Source: UBA9410 sp963933065 (lineage in GTDB: Bacteria > Actinomycetota > Acidimicrobiia > Acidimicrobiales > MedAcidi-G1). Taken from it: a DNA stretch of 5,436 nucleotides. The notes below the pieces were generated by a model that worked only from the letters and a program-made list of their open reading frames with translations, did not search any database and was not told where the DNA came from. Shown piece by piece: positions 4,687 through 5,436 of this stretch. The stretch is taken from positions 1 through 5,436 of the forward strand of contig CAWVUB010000130.1 of NCBI GenBank assembly GCA_963933065.1, in the 5' to 3' direction. A program made the translations under genes and the position numbers. Within the stretch, counting starts at the first letter, position 1; each line of letters begins with the position of its first letter.

Positions 4687-5436
4687 GCACCGCTGTCGAC
4701 GACGAGGTTCTGAGGCCAGACCGGGTCCAAGACCCGCACCCCTACTTCCGCGTCATGCGCGAGAACGATCCCGTTCATTGGAACGAGAAGTACCGGGCCT
4801 GGTTCATCCATAGGCATGACGATGTAACGGAAGCTCTACGTGACAGCCGGTTCTCGTCTGCACGCATCCAGCCTGCGCTTGACCGACTCAGCCCTGAGCA
4901 GAGAGATGAGCGCCAACCGACTTACGACGTTCTGATGGATTGGCTGGTCTTTAGAGACCCGCCGGACCATACGAGACTGCGGAAGCTCGTGAGTAGGGCA
5001 TTTACGCCACGCTCTGTCGAATCCTGGCGCTCGAGGGCCACACAGGTAGTCGACGAAACCCTCCACGGACTAGCCAATCGGAGTTCAGTCGATCTCATCA
5101 CCGACTTCGCCTACCCGATACCTGCAGTGGTGATCGCCGAAATCATGGGTGTGCCTCCCAACGACCGAGACATGTTCAAGGAATGGTCTGATGCCGTCAT
5201 GGTGCTGGTGTTCGGGGCGCGCGGCCTTGAGGATCGCCGGCAGAAGGCACAGCATGGCCTACTGGAACTGGCGGCCTACCTCGGCGATTTGGTCAAGTTC
5301 CACCGCGAAAACCCCACAGAAAACATCATTGGCAATCTGATCACCGCCCAAGAGGGCGACGACAGGCTTTCGGACCAGGAAATTGTCGCCAATCTTGTCC
5401 TATTCCTATTTGGCGGTCATGAGACGACCACCAACT
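4683..5436 (+). CDS. Cytochrome P450, 3' end beyond the window (partial)
   Basis: An open frame starts at ATG 4683 and runs 251 codons to the window edge without a stop. It is the N-terminal part of a soluble bacterial class I P450, of which full members are about 400 residues. Evidence includes DPHPYFRVMRENDPVHW (17-33) typical of the N-terminus, the helix-C signature DPPDHTRLRKLVSRAFTPR (92-110), in which His96 and Arg100 normally contact heme propionates, and the I-helix oxygen-activation motif FGGHETTTN (243-251) with Glu247-Thr248. The ExxR and heme-Cys regions lie outside the window. The ATGA overlap with the thiolase stop shows co-translation, so its substrate is probably on the same pathway, for example hydroxylation of a steroid or terpenoid. 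Electrons would come from a ferredoxin system not seen here. The I-helix sequence does not obviously match CYP125 or CYP142, so no family name is given. No membrane anchor is present. Confidence 0.9.
   Translation, partial: MSTAVDDEVLRPDRVQDPHPYFRVMRENDPVHWNEKYRAWFIHRHDDVTEALRDSRFSSARIQPALDRLSPEQRDERQPTYDVLMDWLVFRDPPDHTRLRKLVSRAFTPRSVESWRSRATQVVDETLHGLANRSSVDLITDFAYPIPAVVIAEIMGVPPNDRDMFKEWSDAVMVLVFGARGLEDRRQKAQHGLLELAAYLGDLVKFHRENPTENIIGNLITAQEGDDRLSDQEIVANLVLFLFGGHETTTN

Noticed and set aside
4221..4813. Open frames 4221-4544 (+), 4509-4817 (-) and 4541-4813 (+) inside the thiolase and P450 genes
   Set aside because: Arg/Pro-rich or featureless translations in shadow frames of genes with clear motifs. 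The 4541-4813 frame would conflict with the coupled P450 start.

Overview
The window looks like a chromosomal catabolic region from a moderately GC-rich bacterium, most likely an actinobacterium. The reasons are the gene families (paired MaoC-like hydratase subunits, a DUF35 zinc-ribbon/OB protein next to a thiolase-fold enzyme, and a soluble bacterial P450), the GTG and TTG starts, a probable leaderless start, and a TetR-type palindromic operator. A lineage such as Acidimicrobiia or a relative of Mycobacteriales would fit. The sequence alone does not settle the taxon. No rRNA, tRNA, CRISPR array, insertion sequence or phage gene was seen.

Layout. Positions 1-60 (minus) hold what may be the first 20 codons of a gene that leaves the window. 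A VOC-fold (glyoxalase/dioxygenase superfamily) protein follows at 85-558 (minus). It is divergent, across about 100 bp, from a 466-residue FAD-dependent oxidoreductase of the phytoene-desaturase-like group at 659-2059 (plus, TTG start). The oxidoreductase converges, with a 12-bp gap, on a minus-strand pair of hot-dog-fold genes. These are a MaoC-type hydratase carrying the Asp/His catalytic motif (2072-2494) and, upstream of it with a 14-bp overlap, a FAS1-like/MaoC N-terminal-type partner without that motif (2481-2930). A 168-bp divergent region (2931-3098) follows and contains a perfect 14-bp palindrome. From it a tightly coupled plus-strand operon runs right: DUF35 protein (3099-3533), thiolase/SCP2-thiolase-fold enzyme (3526-4686) and a cytochrome P450 (4683 to beyond 5436). 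The genes of this operon overlap by 8 and 4 bp.

Working together. The right half resembles, in family content, the actinobacterial steroid side-chain modules such as the mycobacterial igr operon (P450, acyl-CoA dehydrogenases, ChsH1/ChsH2 MaoC hydratase, Ltp2 aldolase). A P450 would oxygenate a hydrophobic substrate, a two-subunit MaoC enzyme would hydrate an enoyl-CoA, and a thiolase-fold enzyme docked on DUF35 would cleave a C-C bond. In ChsH2 the MaoC-like and DUF35 domains are fused. Here they are separate genes on opposite strands of one control region. No acyl-CoA dehydrogenase or CoA ligase is visible. The substrate (sterol, bile acid, terpenoid or other) cannot be determined from this sequence. 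The FAD oxidoreductase and the VOC protein may act in the same pathway, but only proximity supports that.
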